The translations under genes were made by a program, and so were the position numbers. Shown in pieces: positions 9,152 to 18,089 of a stretch of DNA of 64,000 nucleotides. Position 1 is the stretch's first letter, and each line of letters starts with the position of its first letter. The DNA is from Gemmatimonadaceae bacterium. GTDB lineage: Bacteria > Gemmatimonadota > Gemmatimonadetes > Gemmatimonadales > Gemmatimonadaceae. The stretch covers positions 496,001-560,000 of the forward strand of contig JABAQJ010000007.1 in the NCBI GenBank assembly GCA_019186945.1, in the 5' to 3' direction. The notes under the pieces are model-generated. The model had not been told where the DNA came from and ran no database searches. It saw only the letters and a program-made list of their open reading frames with translations.

Positions 9152-11013
9152 CAACTAAGCACTGGCAGCGTCAGGTGCGAAGGGTAACGCGATGTGTGCC
9201 AGACCCGATGCGTCTGTGCCCTGAAGTCAGCCACGTTGGCGAGGAAGATGTTAGGCACGAACGTTTGCGGATTGCGATCGTAAAGCGGGAACCACGTACT
9301 CTGCACCTGCACCATCAGGCGGTGTCCCTTGCGGAACCGGTAGAGCTGCCCGTGCAGGTCGATCGTGAAGGGCGTGATAGTGTTCGCCGGGATAGGTGTC
9401 GCTCGATCGAACTGCTTCCAGTATCGCCCCCGGAGAATGTCGGCGTTGACGATGAGCTGGTATCCGCGAAGTCCTGGGCGATCGGCCGCGCTATCCGGAT
9501 AGACGTCGATCAGCTTGACCACCCAGTCGGCATCGCCGCCGGTCGTTGACGCAAACAGTCGTGCGATCACCTCGCCCGCGATCGTCAGGTCCTCCTCAAG
9601 CGGTTCCGATCGCCAGGTCAGGACATCGGGTCGGTTGTCGACAAAGCGCTGGTCCTGCACCAGCCACGTGCCCCATCCCCCGCCGTCATCCGGGCGAGGA
9701 ATGTATGGAACAGGGTGTGCCGGATCGGAGACGAAGGCATCGTACGCGCGCGTGTGCATGGCGTCGAGCGTCGTCGCGCCAGCTGCGTCACTGGCGGTAT
9801 CCGCTGTCGTGGGCGGCGCGTCGAACGACAGGCGTCCGTCTTCTCGCAGGTACAACGCCGTCGGACGGGCGCCGCGTGGTGGCCATGCGTCGAAACGACG
9901 CCATTCATTTGCGCCGGTCTCGAAGACCAGCGCTTCTGGGAACGCACTGTGTCCCTTGCCATGCAGATACCAGGCGAACCAGGGCCGCTGCACCTGAGTG
10001 CGAAAGAAGTCGCTGGTGTTCGTACCGAGCCTCATGGGGCCGAGTGAGTCTCCCCCCTGCTGGGACCAGCCGCGGTGTGACCAGGGACCCATCACGAGGA
10101 AATTGTGTCCGACGGAGTCCGCGCTCTCCAGTGTGCTGTAGGTGATCTGCGGGCCGAGCAGGTCTTCCTCATCCCACCATCCGCCGACGTTCAGGATCGG
10201 CACTTCAGGTTTCGTGAGCACGCGCTGCAGCGCTCGCGCCTGCCACCATGCGTCGTATGCCGGGTGCGAACGAAACCCGATCCAGGACGGGAGGTCTCCA
10301 ACGCCCGTTGCCTTCGCCAACGCATCGAGGGTTGGCTGTCTGAGGTAGAACTCGAACTGGTCGTACTCCGGGATCGAGAGTCCCTTCGTTCCTTCGATGA
10401 ACGCCGCGTAGGCTACGCCTTGCGTCTGCCGGAACGCTCCCTGATGGAAGAAGTCGTCTCCCAGCCAGGTATCGGCCATGGATCCCTGTGGCGAAATGGC
10501 TTTGAGGGCGGGATGGGCGCCAACACCGGCTAGAGCAGCGAGCCATCCGCGATAGGAGTTGCCAAGGACTCCGACCTTCCCGCTGTTGCCTGGCACGTTC
10601 GCGACCAACCAGTCGATCGTGTCGTAGGCATCGGTCGATTCATCGACTCCTCGTGGATCGCTCGGGTCGCGTTGTGGCCGGACTGAGACGAACTCGCCAC
10701 CGGAGCCGAACCGGCCACGGATATCCTCGCAGACAAAGATGTACCCGTCTTCGCCGAGCTCTTGCAGCGCAGCAGGCAGCGCCGGAGTCGCGAACTCTCT
10801 GGCGGCGCTGAATGGCGTGCGAATGAGCAGGATGGGAAGCGGTGCGCTCGCAGCCTTGGGAATGAGCGCAACCGCGAACAGGCGCACCCCGTCGCGCATC
10901 GGGATCTGGAGTTCGCGTCGTTCGTACCGATGACTGTCCTGCGCTGGGCCAGGGCGGGTGGCGAGCATCAGACCGACCAGCACGGACCGCGAACGAAACC
11001 AGGGTGTTGGCAT
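9151..11013 (-). CDS. CocE/NonD family hydrolase (X-Pro dipeptidyl-peptidase-like)
   Basis: A 620-residue secreted serine hydrolase. An N-terminal signal (about 1-25, ending GPAQD) precedes the S15-type alpha/beta-hydrolase core. The core includes the block MRDGVRLFAVALIP, the oxyanion segment RTPFSA, and EDIRGRFGSGGEF. The nucleophile is Ser153 in GNSYRGW, the family G-x-S-Y-x-G elbow. The C-terminal third forms the jelly-roll domain typical of cocaine esterase, cephalosporin esterase and Xaa-Pro dipeptidyl peptidase relatives (FRKGHRLMVQV block). The natural substrate cannot be predicted. The ATG at 11013 was chosen because it gives the signal peptide; the frame is open further upstream without family similarity. 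Confidence 0.9.
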   Translation of the reverse strand: MPTPWFRSRSVLVGLMLATRPGPAQDSHRYERRELQIPMRDGVRLFAVALIPKAASAPLPILLIRTPFSAAREFATPALPAALQELGEDGYIFVCEDIRGRFGSGGEFVSVRPQRDPSDPRGVDESTDAYDTIDWLVANVPGNSGKVGVLGNSYRGWLAALAGVGAHPALKAISPQGSMADTWLGDDFFHQGAFRQTQGVAYAAFIEGTKGLSIPEYDQFEFYLRQPTLDALAKATGVGDLPSWIGFRSHPAYDAWWQARALQRVLTKPEVPILNVGGWWDEEDLLGPQITYSTLESADSVGHNFLVMGPWSHRGWSQQGGDSLGPMRLGTNTSDFFRTQVQRPWFAWYLHGKGHSAFPEALVFETGANEWRRFDAWPPRGARPTALYLREDGRLSFDAPPTTADTASDAAGATTLDAMHTRAYDAFVSDPAHPVPYIPRPDDGGGWGTWLVQDQRFVDNRPDVLTWRSEPLEEDLTIAGEVIARLFASTTGGDADWVVKLIDVYPDSAADRPGLRGYQLIVNADILRGRYWKQFDRATPIPANTITPFTIDLHGQLYRFRKGHRLMVQVQSTWFPLYDRNPQTFVPNIFLANVADFRAQTHRVWHTSRYPSHLTLPVLS

Positions 11014-11199
11014 GGATGAGTCGATGAATGGTCCCCGCGATCCGCGGTCGGCCACCAAAGTAGCGGCCAGCGCGCGGTGTTGCGACCGCGATACCCGACA
11101 CGCGTGTGTAACCGCTCGACGCGGGAAGCGAAGACACACGTGCAGCCTACCGCTCAGGCGTTCACCCGCGCACGTTTCGCGATCGCGAACTGGAACCGC

Positions 11200-11751
11200 A
11201 TGACAGTGGATCCCGGGCGGAGGCAGCCGCCGCACCCATGGCCATCGACCGTGGCGCCTGAACGCAGGAAGGACACGTCGAGCGAGGCGGCAACGACACC
11301 GCTGGTGAAGTCGATCGCGTTAGGCTCGGCGGTCGCTTCGCTGGCACTGGTCGCGCTGGCGTATGCCGCGACGATGGTTCGCGGGACTGCGCCGACGTGG
11401 GCGGCGTGGTTCATGGCGATCGGAACAGGGTGCCTGTTCGGAGCCCTCACCGTCCTTGGCGCTGCCCGTGCGGATCGACCGCGCCGGAGCATCTTGCGGT
11501 CGGCGACGCTGATCGTGCTCATGCTGCTGGTGCCGTTCGGCGTGGCGCTGTGGCTTCCGGCGGAGCAGGCCTCGTCTCCCCTCGTGCTCGGGCTTCCGCT
11601 GCGTGCGGCGATCGTGATCTACGGTGTCGGAATCGTTCCGGCACTCGTGCTTCCTTTCGTTTACGCACGGACCTTCGATTCGCTTACGCTGAGTGCGGAG
11701 GATCTGGCGGCAGTACGCGAGGCCGCACGGCAAGCGCGCGAAACGTCGTGA
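11200..11751 (+). CDS. four-helix membrane protein coupled to the symporter
   Basis: 183 residues. A Pro/Arg-rich cytoplasmic tail of about 40 residues is followed by four predicted transmembrane segments (about 44-62, 70-87, 105-122, 135-155) and a short acidic tail. I do not recognise a named family. Its TGA overlaps the GTG of the downstream sodium:solute symporter (GTGA), and small membrane proteins commonly precede members of that family (the YjcH-ActP arrangement is the textbook case). I therefore infer an accessory subunit of the transporter, without direct sequence evidence. Confidence 0.72.
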   Translation: MTVDPGRRQPPHPWPSTVAPERRKDTSSEAATTPLVKSIALGSAVASLALVALAYAATMVRGTAPTWAAWFMAIGTGCLFGALTVLGAARADRPRRSILRSATLIVLMLLVPFGVALWLPAEQASSPLVLGLPLRAAIVIYGVGIVPALVLPFVYARTFDSLTLSAEDLAAVREAARQARETS

Positions 11752-13262
11752 CGGGCGCCGCCCCGTTGTTGCAGGTGGCGGAGCTGCCGACGCTGACGCA
11801 ACCGGTGGTCACGGGTGTCGCGATCGCATACTTCGCGGTGGTGGCAGCGATAGGTGCCTGGGCTGCCCGTCGCACGCGGAGCGCGCGGGACTTCTTCGTT
11901 GCCGGTCAGGGAATCGGTCTCTGGACCCTGGCGATCGCGTCGATGGCGGCTACGATCTCCGGGTTCGCGTTCATTGGCGGGCCGGGATTGACCTACTCGA
12001 TCGGCCTGACCGCCGTGTACATAGTCCTGCCGGCGTCGATCACCGGATCGGTCAGTACGTGGGTACTGGGCAAGCGCCTCCGCCTCCTCGCGGAGATCCG
12101 CCCGATGATCACGGTGCCGGACGCCATCGGCGCGCGCTTCCGGTCACCGGCGGCACAGGGCCTCGCTGGTCTGGCAATCGCGATCGCCGTGATCGGATAC
12201 ACGGCGACGAACCTCCTGGCGCTCGGCGTCGTGATCAAGGCCGTATTCGGCACGAGCCTGACGATCGGCATCGTTTTCGGCACCGTCATCACGTTGGCCT
12301 ACTCGGCGTCTGGTGGCATCCTCGCCGGTGTTTACACGGACCTGTTTCAGGGCATGGTGATGGCGGTGGCGTCGGTTCTGGTTTTCTTGTACGTGTTGAT
12401 GGTGGCTGGAGGGCTCGGCGGGATCACGGAACGCATTCTTCCGGTCGACCCGACGTTTCTGAGCCCCTGGGGGAAGCTCGGGCCGATGGCGGCACTGTCG
12501 TTTTTCTTCGTTTTCGGCATCGGAACACTCGGGCAGCCGCACGTCCTGCACAAGCTCTTCATGCTGAGGGATCCGCGGCGCCTCAAGTGGACGCCATTGC
12601 TGACAACGGGGGCGTTGATGCTGACGCTGTTGCTCTACTTCGGCGTCGGGCTTGCGACCAAGGGGCTCGTCGCCAACGGGCAGATGGCGGCGCTGGCGTC
12701 GCCTGACGATGCCACGCCGATGTTCCTCCTCCGGTTCACGCCGGTGTTGCTGTCCGCGATCGTGTTCGCCGGGGTGGCGGCGGCGATCATGAGCACCGTC
12801 AACTCGTTTCTCAGCATTGGCGCAGCGGCGCTGACGCACGACCTGCCGCACGCTCTCGGGCGACGCCTCCCCGACGAACTCCGCATCGGGCGCCTCACGA
12901 CCGCGGCAATCGCGCTCGTGGCTGCCGGCGTGGCAACGCTTTCCGGGACGCTGGTCGCGTTCCTCGGCATTTTCGGGTTTGGACTGTTCGCCTCGACGCT
13001 GGTGCCGTCGCTTGCCGTCGGGTTGAACTGGGCGGGTGCCACGCGGGCGGGGGCGGTGGCTTCGATCGCGACCGGGCTCGTGGCGACGTTGCTATGCGAG
13101 ACGCTCGGTTACCTGAAGGTGTTCACGCTGCCGACTGGGGTAAGCGTGTCCGGATTGTCGTTGGTGCTGTCGTTGCTGGTGTTCGTCGTCGTTTCATGGT
13201 TCACGCGATCGGAGGCGGCCCGCGACCTCGATCCCGATGTGCGTGTCGTTCTGGACGCGTGA
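11748..13262 (+). CDS. sodium:solute symporter family transporter
   Basis: A 504-residue integral membrane protein with about 13 hydrophobic segments. It has the SSS-family start: a first helix followed by ARRTRSARDFFVAGQGIG, and then a glycine-rich helix with SGFAFIGGPG. A GGILAGVYTDLFQG block matches the conserved sixth-helix region of sodium symporters such as PanF and PutP, and GQPHVLHKLFM follows. It should import an organic solute with Na+; the substrate is not identifiable. The GTG at 11748 overlaps the stop of the upstream 4-TM protein, indicating coupled expression. Confidence 0.9.
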   Translation: MTGAAPLLQVAELPTLTQPVVTGVAIAYFAVVAAIGAWAARRTRSARDFFVAGQGIGLWTLAIASMAATISGFAFIGGPGLTYSIGLTAVYIVLPASITGSVSTWVLGKRLRLLAEIRPMITVPDAIGARFRSPAAQGLAGLAIAIAVIGYTATNLLALGVVIKAVFGTSLTIGIVFGTVITLAYSASGGILAGVYTDLFQGMVMAVASVLVFLYVLMVAGGLGGITERILPVDPTFLSPWGKLGPMAALSFFFVFGIGTLGQPHVLHKLFMLRDPRRLKWTPLLTTGALMLTLLLYFGVGLATKGLVANGQMAALASPDDATPMFLLRFTPVLLSAIVFAGVAAAIMSTVNSFLSIGAAALTHDLPHALGRRLPDELRIGRLTTAAIALVAAGVATLSGTLVAFLGIFGFGLFASTLVPSLAVGLNWAGATRAGAVASIATGLVATLLCETLGYLKVFTLPTGVSVSGLSLVLSLLVFVVVSWFTRSEAARDLDPDVRVVLDA

Positions 13263-13292
13263 GTCGCACCCGGACGGTACGTTCGCGAACGG

Positions 13293-14114
13293 CTACTCGA
13301 CCGGGAAGGCCCCGTCGATCTCTGCGAACGGTATCGCGTCGCCGAACGCCGTGAAAGTTCCGTGTGTCGCGATCTCTCGTGCGGCCCGCAGGAATCCGGC
13401 CCAGGCAGAGCGCGCCAGTGCTCCTCCCACACTGATGCGCCGCACGCCTAACGCGCGCAGCGCCTCGACAGTCGTGAACGGCGCGCCCACCAGTACGTTC
13501 ACCGGATGGGGCGCGAGCGCCGTCACCACCGCGGCTATGTCCGCTGATGATCGCAGGCCAGGGGCGTAAAGGCAATCGGCGCCAGCTTGAGCATACGCCG
13601 TCAGGCGTCGAATCGTCTCCCGCAGGTCCGGCCGCCCCACGATGAACCCTTCCGAGCGGCCAGTGAGCAGAATATCGCGCCCGCTTTCGGCGATCGCCTC
13701 CCTGGCCGCGTGGACACGCTCGACGGCGAGCGAGAAGTCGAACAGCGGTGACGCCGGGTCACCGGTGGAGTCCTCGATCGACAGACCACAGACGCCCGTA
13801 TCGGTGGCGGCGGCGACGTTCGTTTTCACCCGTTGCGGCTCGACGGCAAAGCCTCGCTCGAAGTCGGCGTTTACTGGAATCCGCACGGCATCGGCCACTG
13901 CCTTGAGGTGCGCGAGCGCTGTGGACAGGGAGACATGATTGTCCGGCAGGCCCAACGACCAAGCGAACCCCGAGCTGGTGGTTGCCAGCGCGGCGAAGCC
14001 GAGCTGTTCCAGCAGCCGGGCGCTCCCCACATCCCATGGGTTCGGGATGACAAAACAGCCCGCTTGATGCAACTGGCGGAAGCGCGCGTAGCGATCGATG
14101 GGCGTCTCGGGCAT
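13293..14114 (-). CDS. isocitrate lyase / PEP mutase family enzyme
   Basis: A soluble 273-residue TIM-barrel protein of the ICL/PEPM superfamily. It contains CFVIPNPWDVGSARLLEQ near the N-terminus, a PVNADFERG block where the family has its metal-binding acidic residues, CGLSIEDSTG, and LTGRSEG. The superfamily includes carboxy-PEP mutase, 2-methylisocitrate lyase and oxaloacetate hydrolases. The catalytic KKCGH motif of true isocitrate lyases is absent, so it is one of the PEP-mutase-like members, often annotated only as phosphonomutase-like. It ends convergently with the symporter gene and starts 34 bp after the aquaporin gene, so those two may be one unit. Confidence 0.87.
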   Translation of the reverse strand: MPETPIDRYARFRQLHQAGCFVIPNPWDVGSARLLEQLGFAALATTSSGFAWSLGLPDNHVSLSTALAHLKAVADAVRIPVNADFERGFAVEPQRVKTNVAAATDTGVCGLSIEDSTGDPASPLFDFSLAVERVHAAREAIAESGRDILLTGRSEGFIVGRPDLRETIRRLTAYAQAGADCLYAPGLRSSADIAAVVTALAPHPVNVLVGAPFTTVEALRALGVRRISVGGALARSAWAGFLRAAREIATHGTFTAFGDAIPFAEIDGAFPVE

Positions 14115-14148
14115 CGGTGTCCGGGTGGCGATCGCGAAGCGCTCGACG

Positions 14149-14832
14149 TCAGGACGTGCGCGCTGTCTTGTCCACGATGACGTATTCCCAAATGACTGCC
14201 GCCAGAACGGCACCCACGATAGGGCCGATCCAGTAGATCATCTGACCTTCCCAGACGCCGCTTACCATTGCTGGCCCGAACGATCGTGCCGGGTTCATGG
14301 ATCCTCCGGTGAGCGGGCCGATCGCAAGAATTCCGCCGGACACTGTCAGACCGACGAGCAGGCCAGCCACGCCCGGCGCCTTCCCCGTGACAGCTGTGCC
14401 GTACACGACGAACATGAGGAAGAACGTGGCTATCGCCTCCAGGAGGATGGCGTGTCCGGTCGTGGTATCCGACGCGACTGCCTGCCCTCCAATACGCGTC
14501 GCTTCCACGACAGCCGCGGGGAAGGCCGTCTTGAGGAGATACGCTGCCACGACCGCTCCCAGAACTTGCGCGACGAGATGGATCGAGCCGAGTGTGGGAG
14601 CCAGACGGCGCGTGGCCATCAGGCCGATCGTGATCGAAGGATTGAGCTGTCCACCGGATACCGGGATTGTCGCGGCCACCATGACGCCGAGCGCGATCCC
14701 GTGGGCGAGCGCGACGGTGAGTAGCGAGGCGTGGTTCGACTCGCCCGCCATCATGATCGCGCCGCCGCCAATGAATACGAGCGTGAACGTGCCAACGAAC
14801 TCGGCCACGAAGTTTCGAGTGGACGGGGGCAT
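14149..14832 (-). CDS. aquaporin / MIP family channel
   Basis: A 227-residue six-helix channel. The two half-helix signatures are SGGQLNPSITIG (NPS instead of the usual NPA) and GGSMNPARSFGP, with an AEFVGTF first-helix motif. MIP channels conduct water or small neutral solutes such as glycerol. The NPS variant and an Arg after the second NPA favour a water-selective type, but this is an inference. The AHGIALGVMV segment of helix 2 is standard. Confidence 0.92.
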   Translation of the reverse strand: MPPSTRNFVAEFVGTFTLVFIGGGAIMMAGESNHASLLTVALAHGIALGVMVAATIPVSGGQLNPSITIGLMATRRLAPTLGSIHLVAQVLGAVVAAYLLKTAFPAAVVEATRIGGQAVASDTTTGHAILLEAIATFFLMFVVYGTAVTGKAPGVAGLLVGLTVSGGILAIGPLTGGSMNPARSFGPAMVSGVWEGQMIYWIGPIVGAVLAAVIWEYVIVDKTARTS

Positions 14833-15007
14833 GCGGGTCTCCGGCGGAAGCGAAAGGGGAGGGCGAAGGTAGGCAAGGCCGGCCCCGACAGCAAGTGCGG
14901 AGAGGCTTTGGAACTGCTGCGGGAGCCTGGGCGGTCGCCCCGCTTCGTGGCTTCGCTCGAAGTCGGGCAGCCAGCAGTGACGCGGAACAACGTACCCTGC
15001 CCGTCAG

Positions 15008-16246
15008 CTACGACGCGCGCCGCATCACGAGTGCAGCATTGATCCCGCCAAAGCCGAAGGAATTGGACATCAGGTGCTCCACTCGAGTGCTTCTGCCATC
15101 GCCGGGAACGTAGTCGAGATCGCATCCGGGACCGGGGCACTCGAGGTTGATCGTTGGCGGTACCCACTCGCGGGCGAGGGCGAGCGCGCAGATGGCGGCC
15201 TCGATCGCCCCTGACGCACCCAGAGCGTGCCCGTAGTATCCCTTGGTCCCGCTCACGGGCAAGCGGCCCGCATGGTCGCCGAAAACTCTCCTGATCGCGA
15301 CGGTTTCCGTCGGATCGTTGAGCGGCGTCGAGCTGCCGTGGGCGTTGATGTACCCGATCTCTCCTGGTTGCAGCTTTGCGTCCCTCAGGGCAAGGCGCAT
15401 GGCGCGGGCTGCCTGAGCACCGTCGGGTCGCGGGGCCGTCATATGATGCGCGTCGTTGGTGACGCCGAATCCGAGGAGTTCGGCGTACATGCGCGCCCCG
15501 CGAGCGACGGCGCGTGAGCGCTCCTCGAGGATCAGCGTCGCTGCTCCCTCGCCCATGACGAAACCGTCGCGATCTCGGTCGAAGGGTCGCGATGCAGTCG
15601 CCGGATCGTCGTTGCGCGTCGACATCGCGCGAATGAGCGCGAACGCACCGAAGCAGAGCGGCGCCAGCGGCGCCTCCGCTCCACCACAGATCATGATGTC
15701 CGCATGCCCGTCCCGGATCTGCCGGAAGCCATCGCCGATCGCGATCGTTCCCGACGCACAGCTCATGGCGTTCGTGGAGTTCGGACCGGTCACGCCACAC
15801 TCGATTGCGATGTTGCAACTGGCGGCACCGCCGAAGACGGCCAGCGCCAGGGTGGCGTCGACGGCGCGAAGCCCGTCACGATGGAACAGGACGTTCTGTG
15901 CCTCGCCATAAGCCACGCCGCCCAGGGCCGTGCCCATCATCGTCCCCGCCCGATCGCGATCCTCGCTCGCCAGTTCCAACTCGGCGTCCGCCAGTGCCAG
16001 GCGCGCGGCCGCCACGGAAAACGCGCCGAACCGATCGAGTCGCTTCGCCCGACGGAGCTCGATATGATCCGACGCCACGAAGTCCCGGACTTCGGCGGCG
16101 TTGCGGGACCGGAACGGCGAGGGATCGAAACGGGTCACGGGTCCGACAGCGGAGCGACGCCGTTGCAGCCCATCCCAAAGTGCCTCCCGACCAATCCCGA
16201 TCGGTGAGATAACGCCGATCCCGGTAACGACGACGCGACGACGCAT
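15008..16246 (-). CDS. beta-ketoacyl-[acyl-carrier-protein] synthase (KAS I/II type)
   Basis: 412 residues with the thiolase fold of condensing enzymes and the FabF-like start VVVTGIGVISPIG. The catalytic triad is visible: Cys163 in AMSCASGT, His303 in NAHGSSTPLND and His340 in KGYYGHALGASG, with Lys335 nearby. The nucleophile context is MSCASGT rather than the usual TACATG or TACSS, and no acyl-carrier protein or other fatty-acid gene is adjacent. I therefore think this is not the housekeeping FabF but a specialised synthase belonging to the leftward block upstream. A 110-bp gap separates it from the SRPBCC gene, so co-transcription is likely but not proven. Confidence 0.88.
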   Translation of the reverse strand: MRRRVVVTGIGVISPIGIGREALWDGLQRRRSAVGPVTRFDPSPFRSRNAAEVRDFVASDHIELRRAKRLDRFGAFSVAAARLALADAELELASEDRDRAGTMMGTALGGVAYGEAQNVLFHRDGLRAVDATLALAVFGGAASCNIAIECGVTGPNSTNAMSCASGTIAIGDGFRQIRDGHADIMICGGAEAPLAPLCFGAFALIRAMSTRNDDPATASRPFDRDRDGFVMGEGAATLILEERSRAVARGARMYAELLGFGVTNDAHHMTAPRPDGAQAARAMRLALRDAKLQPGEIGYINAHGSSTPLNDPTETVAIRRVFGDHAGRLPVSGTKGYYGHALGASGAIEAAICALALAREWVPPTINLECPGPGCDLDYVPGDGRSTRVEHLMSNSFGFGGINAALVMRRAS

Positions 16247-16356
16247 GACAGGCGGATCGATGAGTACGTCGCGTCACGCACGTCCCCCCCGGGATGTCGC
16301 AAGGACGCCTGACGCGCACGAACGGTGCCTCCCGACGAAATGTAGCGGACCGCGGG

Positions 16357-16911
16357 TTACCGTGCCGTCCGGTCCCGCAGGCGCTCGGCGGTCCGAGCCA
16401 GACCCTCCAGCGTCCGTGACGCGATCCCGTGGATGAAAACCGGCCCGATGATCTCCGTGGCCGCGAAGACGCCAATGATAGGCCAGCGCGGTCCGCCCCA
16501 GGCGTGCACGAGCCTAACGCGTGTGGTTCCGTCAGGAAGACCGTCGAAGCGCCATTCCACCTCCATTCCCTTGGTGATGCCGCCCACGTGACGAAACCGT
16601 ATCGCCGGCGTGTCGCTGCTTATCTGCATCTCCGACAACCACCACGTTGGCCAGTCGAGCGGGCCGAACGGGCGATTTGCCGACATTTCGACCAGTCCGC
16701 CGCCATCGCGCCGCCGCGTTCGCATGCGGACGAAACGGTAGTGCGCCAGATGTGCGGGCCACTCCTCTACCGCGGCGACAACCGAGAAAACGGTCGCCAC
16801 ATCCGCGCCGACGACGCGTTCGTCGACGGTTTCCATCGCACGGCCCACCGGCATCGCGCCGAGATCGTAAGGCACACCGTCGGTCACGCCTGGCTTGGTG
16901 TTCGCCGTCAC
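16357..16911 (-). CDS. SRPBCC (START/polyketide-cyclase-like) protein
   Basis: About 184 residues. From residue about 28 it shows the SRPBCC helix-grip pattern: an ERVVGADVATVFSVVAAVEEWP opening compatible with family members, then antiparallel strands with WEVEWRF-like and GTTRVRLVHAW segments and a long C-terminal helix ending LARTAERLRDR. Such proteins bind hydrophobic ligands and in biosynthetic clusters act as cyclases, aromatases or lipid carriers. The GTG at 16911 overlaps the methyltransferase stop (GTGA), so it is translated with that gene. A short non-conserved N-terminal extension is possible if translation starts further in. Its specific role here is unknown. Confidence 0.8.
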   Translation of the reverse strand: MTANTKPGVTDGVPYDLGAMPVGRAMETVDERVVGADVATVFSVVAAVEEWPAHLAHYRFVRMRTRRRDGGGLVEMSANRPFGPLDWPTWWLSEMQISSDTPAIRFRHVGGITKGMEVEWRFDGLPDGTTRVRLVHAWGGPRWPIIGVFAATEIIGPVFIHGIASRTLEGLARTAERLRDRTAR

Positions 16912-17609
16912 GACGTCACTGCCGCCCACGTTGCCGTGATCCGGAAGCCCAGCCGGGCGCGCACGTCAGCGTCGACGCCAACGGCCCGACGAACGAGCGC
17001 ACGCAACTCCTCGATCGTGAATCCGCGCAGGATCGAGACGACACCGTCGTGTCGGCTAACCGGATGAAACCCGAGCGGGAACGACGCCCCCCAGAGTCCA
17101 GCGACTGCGAGCCAGTTGCGTCGCAAGTCCGACACGATCACGTACCGTCGAGCGACCCGATGCAATTCGCCGAGCGCAATGAGCGCATTGGCGTCATCGA
17201 AATGGTGCAGCAGTTGCGAGCAGCACACCACGTCGATCGATCGGGCAGCGAACGGCAGGGCCAACGCATGCGCGCACACGCCCAATGGAATGCGGCGAGT
17301 CGTGGACACGACTAGGGCTGGGACGGCATCGAGTCCGATCGCGGTCAGTTCGATTCCGTGCCGTCGTGCGAGCTGTACGGACTGCGCGGGCATGTCGCCA
17401 GCCCCCGTTCCGATGTCGAGCAAGGTGGCCCGTTGCGGGAGGTCGGGGACGATACGTTCGAACTCGAGCAGGAACGCGCGCAGGCCACCGAACAGCGTGT
17501 TCGACAGCCGGATATCGCGGTGCGATCGCTGCCGGAGGGCGGGATCGACGTCCGGCGAATCGAGGTATTCGATGCCGCGTTGGCGCGACGGCGTCAGCAG
17601 ACCCGGCAC
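16908..17609 (-). CDS. class I SAM-dependent methyltransferase
   Basis: 233 residues with a Rossmann-like methyltransferase core. The SAM-binding motif I is LLDIGTGAGDMP (about 63-74), followed by the acidic end of strand 2 (IGLDAVP), a motif near CCSQLLHHFDD and a hydrophobic strand RRYVIVSDL. The C-terminal extension with FPLGFHPVSRHDGVVS resembles enzymes found with type III PKS and geranylgeranyl-reductase-like flavoproteins. The GTG start touches the TAG stop of the flavin-reductase-like gene (TAGGTG), and its own stop overlaps the SRPBCC start. The methyl acceptor is unknown; a lipid or phenolic polyketide is plausible from context. Confidence 0.85.
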   Translation of the reverse strand: MPGLLTPSRQRGIEYLDSPDVDPALRQRSHRDIRLSNTLFGGLRAFLLEFERIVPDLPQRATLLDIGTGAGDMPAQSVQLARRHGIELTAIGLDAVPALVVSTTRRIPLGVCAHALALPFAARSIDVVCCSQLLHHFDDANALIALGELHRVARRYVIVSDLRRNWLAVAGLWGASFPLGFHPVSRHDGVVSILRGFTIEELRALVRRAVGVDADVRARLGFRITATWAAVTS

Positions 17610-18089
17610 CTAACGCTCCAACTGGGCATACCCGCCGCGGTAGTACAGCAGCGGTCGCAATTCGTCGATGCGTGCCGTCTCCACTTGGCCGATGAAGAGG
17701 CTGTGGTCGCCGCCGTCGAAGCGCTGCACGAGGGTACACTCGAGCATCGCCAGGACATCGTCGAGGATCGGCGCGCCCCGACGGCCGCGCGTGAAGCCGA
17801 TACCGTCGAAACGTTGCGACGCGTCGAGGTCGGAGAAGCGACGAGAGAGCGCTTCCTGTGGCGACGCCAGGATGTTCACGGTGAAGAACCCGGTTTGCTC
17901 GAGCACGTCGTGCATCGTGGCCGCGCGATCAATGCAGGCCACGACCAGAGGTGGCGCCAGGCTCAGCGCGGCAAACGCATTCACGGTCATGCCATGGTCC
18001 CGACCGCCTGCATCGCGCGTCGTCAGGACAGTTACGCCGGATGCAAATCGCCCCAGGACACTGCGGTAGAGGTCAGGATCGATGATCAT
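17610..18089 (-). CDS. flavin reductase-like domain protein (FMN-binding split barrel)
   Basis: A 159-residue single-domain protein. It opens with LYRSVLGRFASGVTVLTTRD, the signature of HpaC-like short-chain flavin reductases, followed by GMTVNAFAALSLAPPLV, then FTVNILA and GRRGAPILDDVLAMLEC. These proteins reduce FMN or FAD with NAD(P)H for partner monooxygenases. Its ATG overlaps the stop of the FAD-dependent oxidoreductase gene (ATGA), so a functional partnership with that flavoprotein is reasonable but inferred. Its stop codon TAG lies inside a CGTTAGG heptamer. Confidence 0.88.
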   Translation of the reverse strand: MIIDPDLYRSVLGRFASGVTVLTTRDAGGRDHGMTVNAFAALSLAPPLVVACIDRAATMHDVLEQTGFFTVNILASPQEALSRRFSDLDASQRFDGIGFTRGRRGAPILDDVLAMLECTLVQRFDGGDHSLFIGQVETARIDELRPLLYYRGGYAQLER

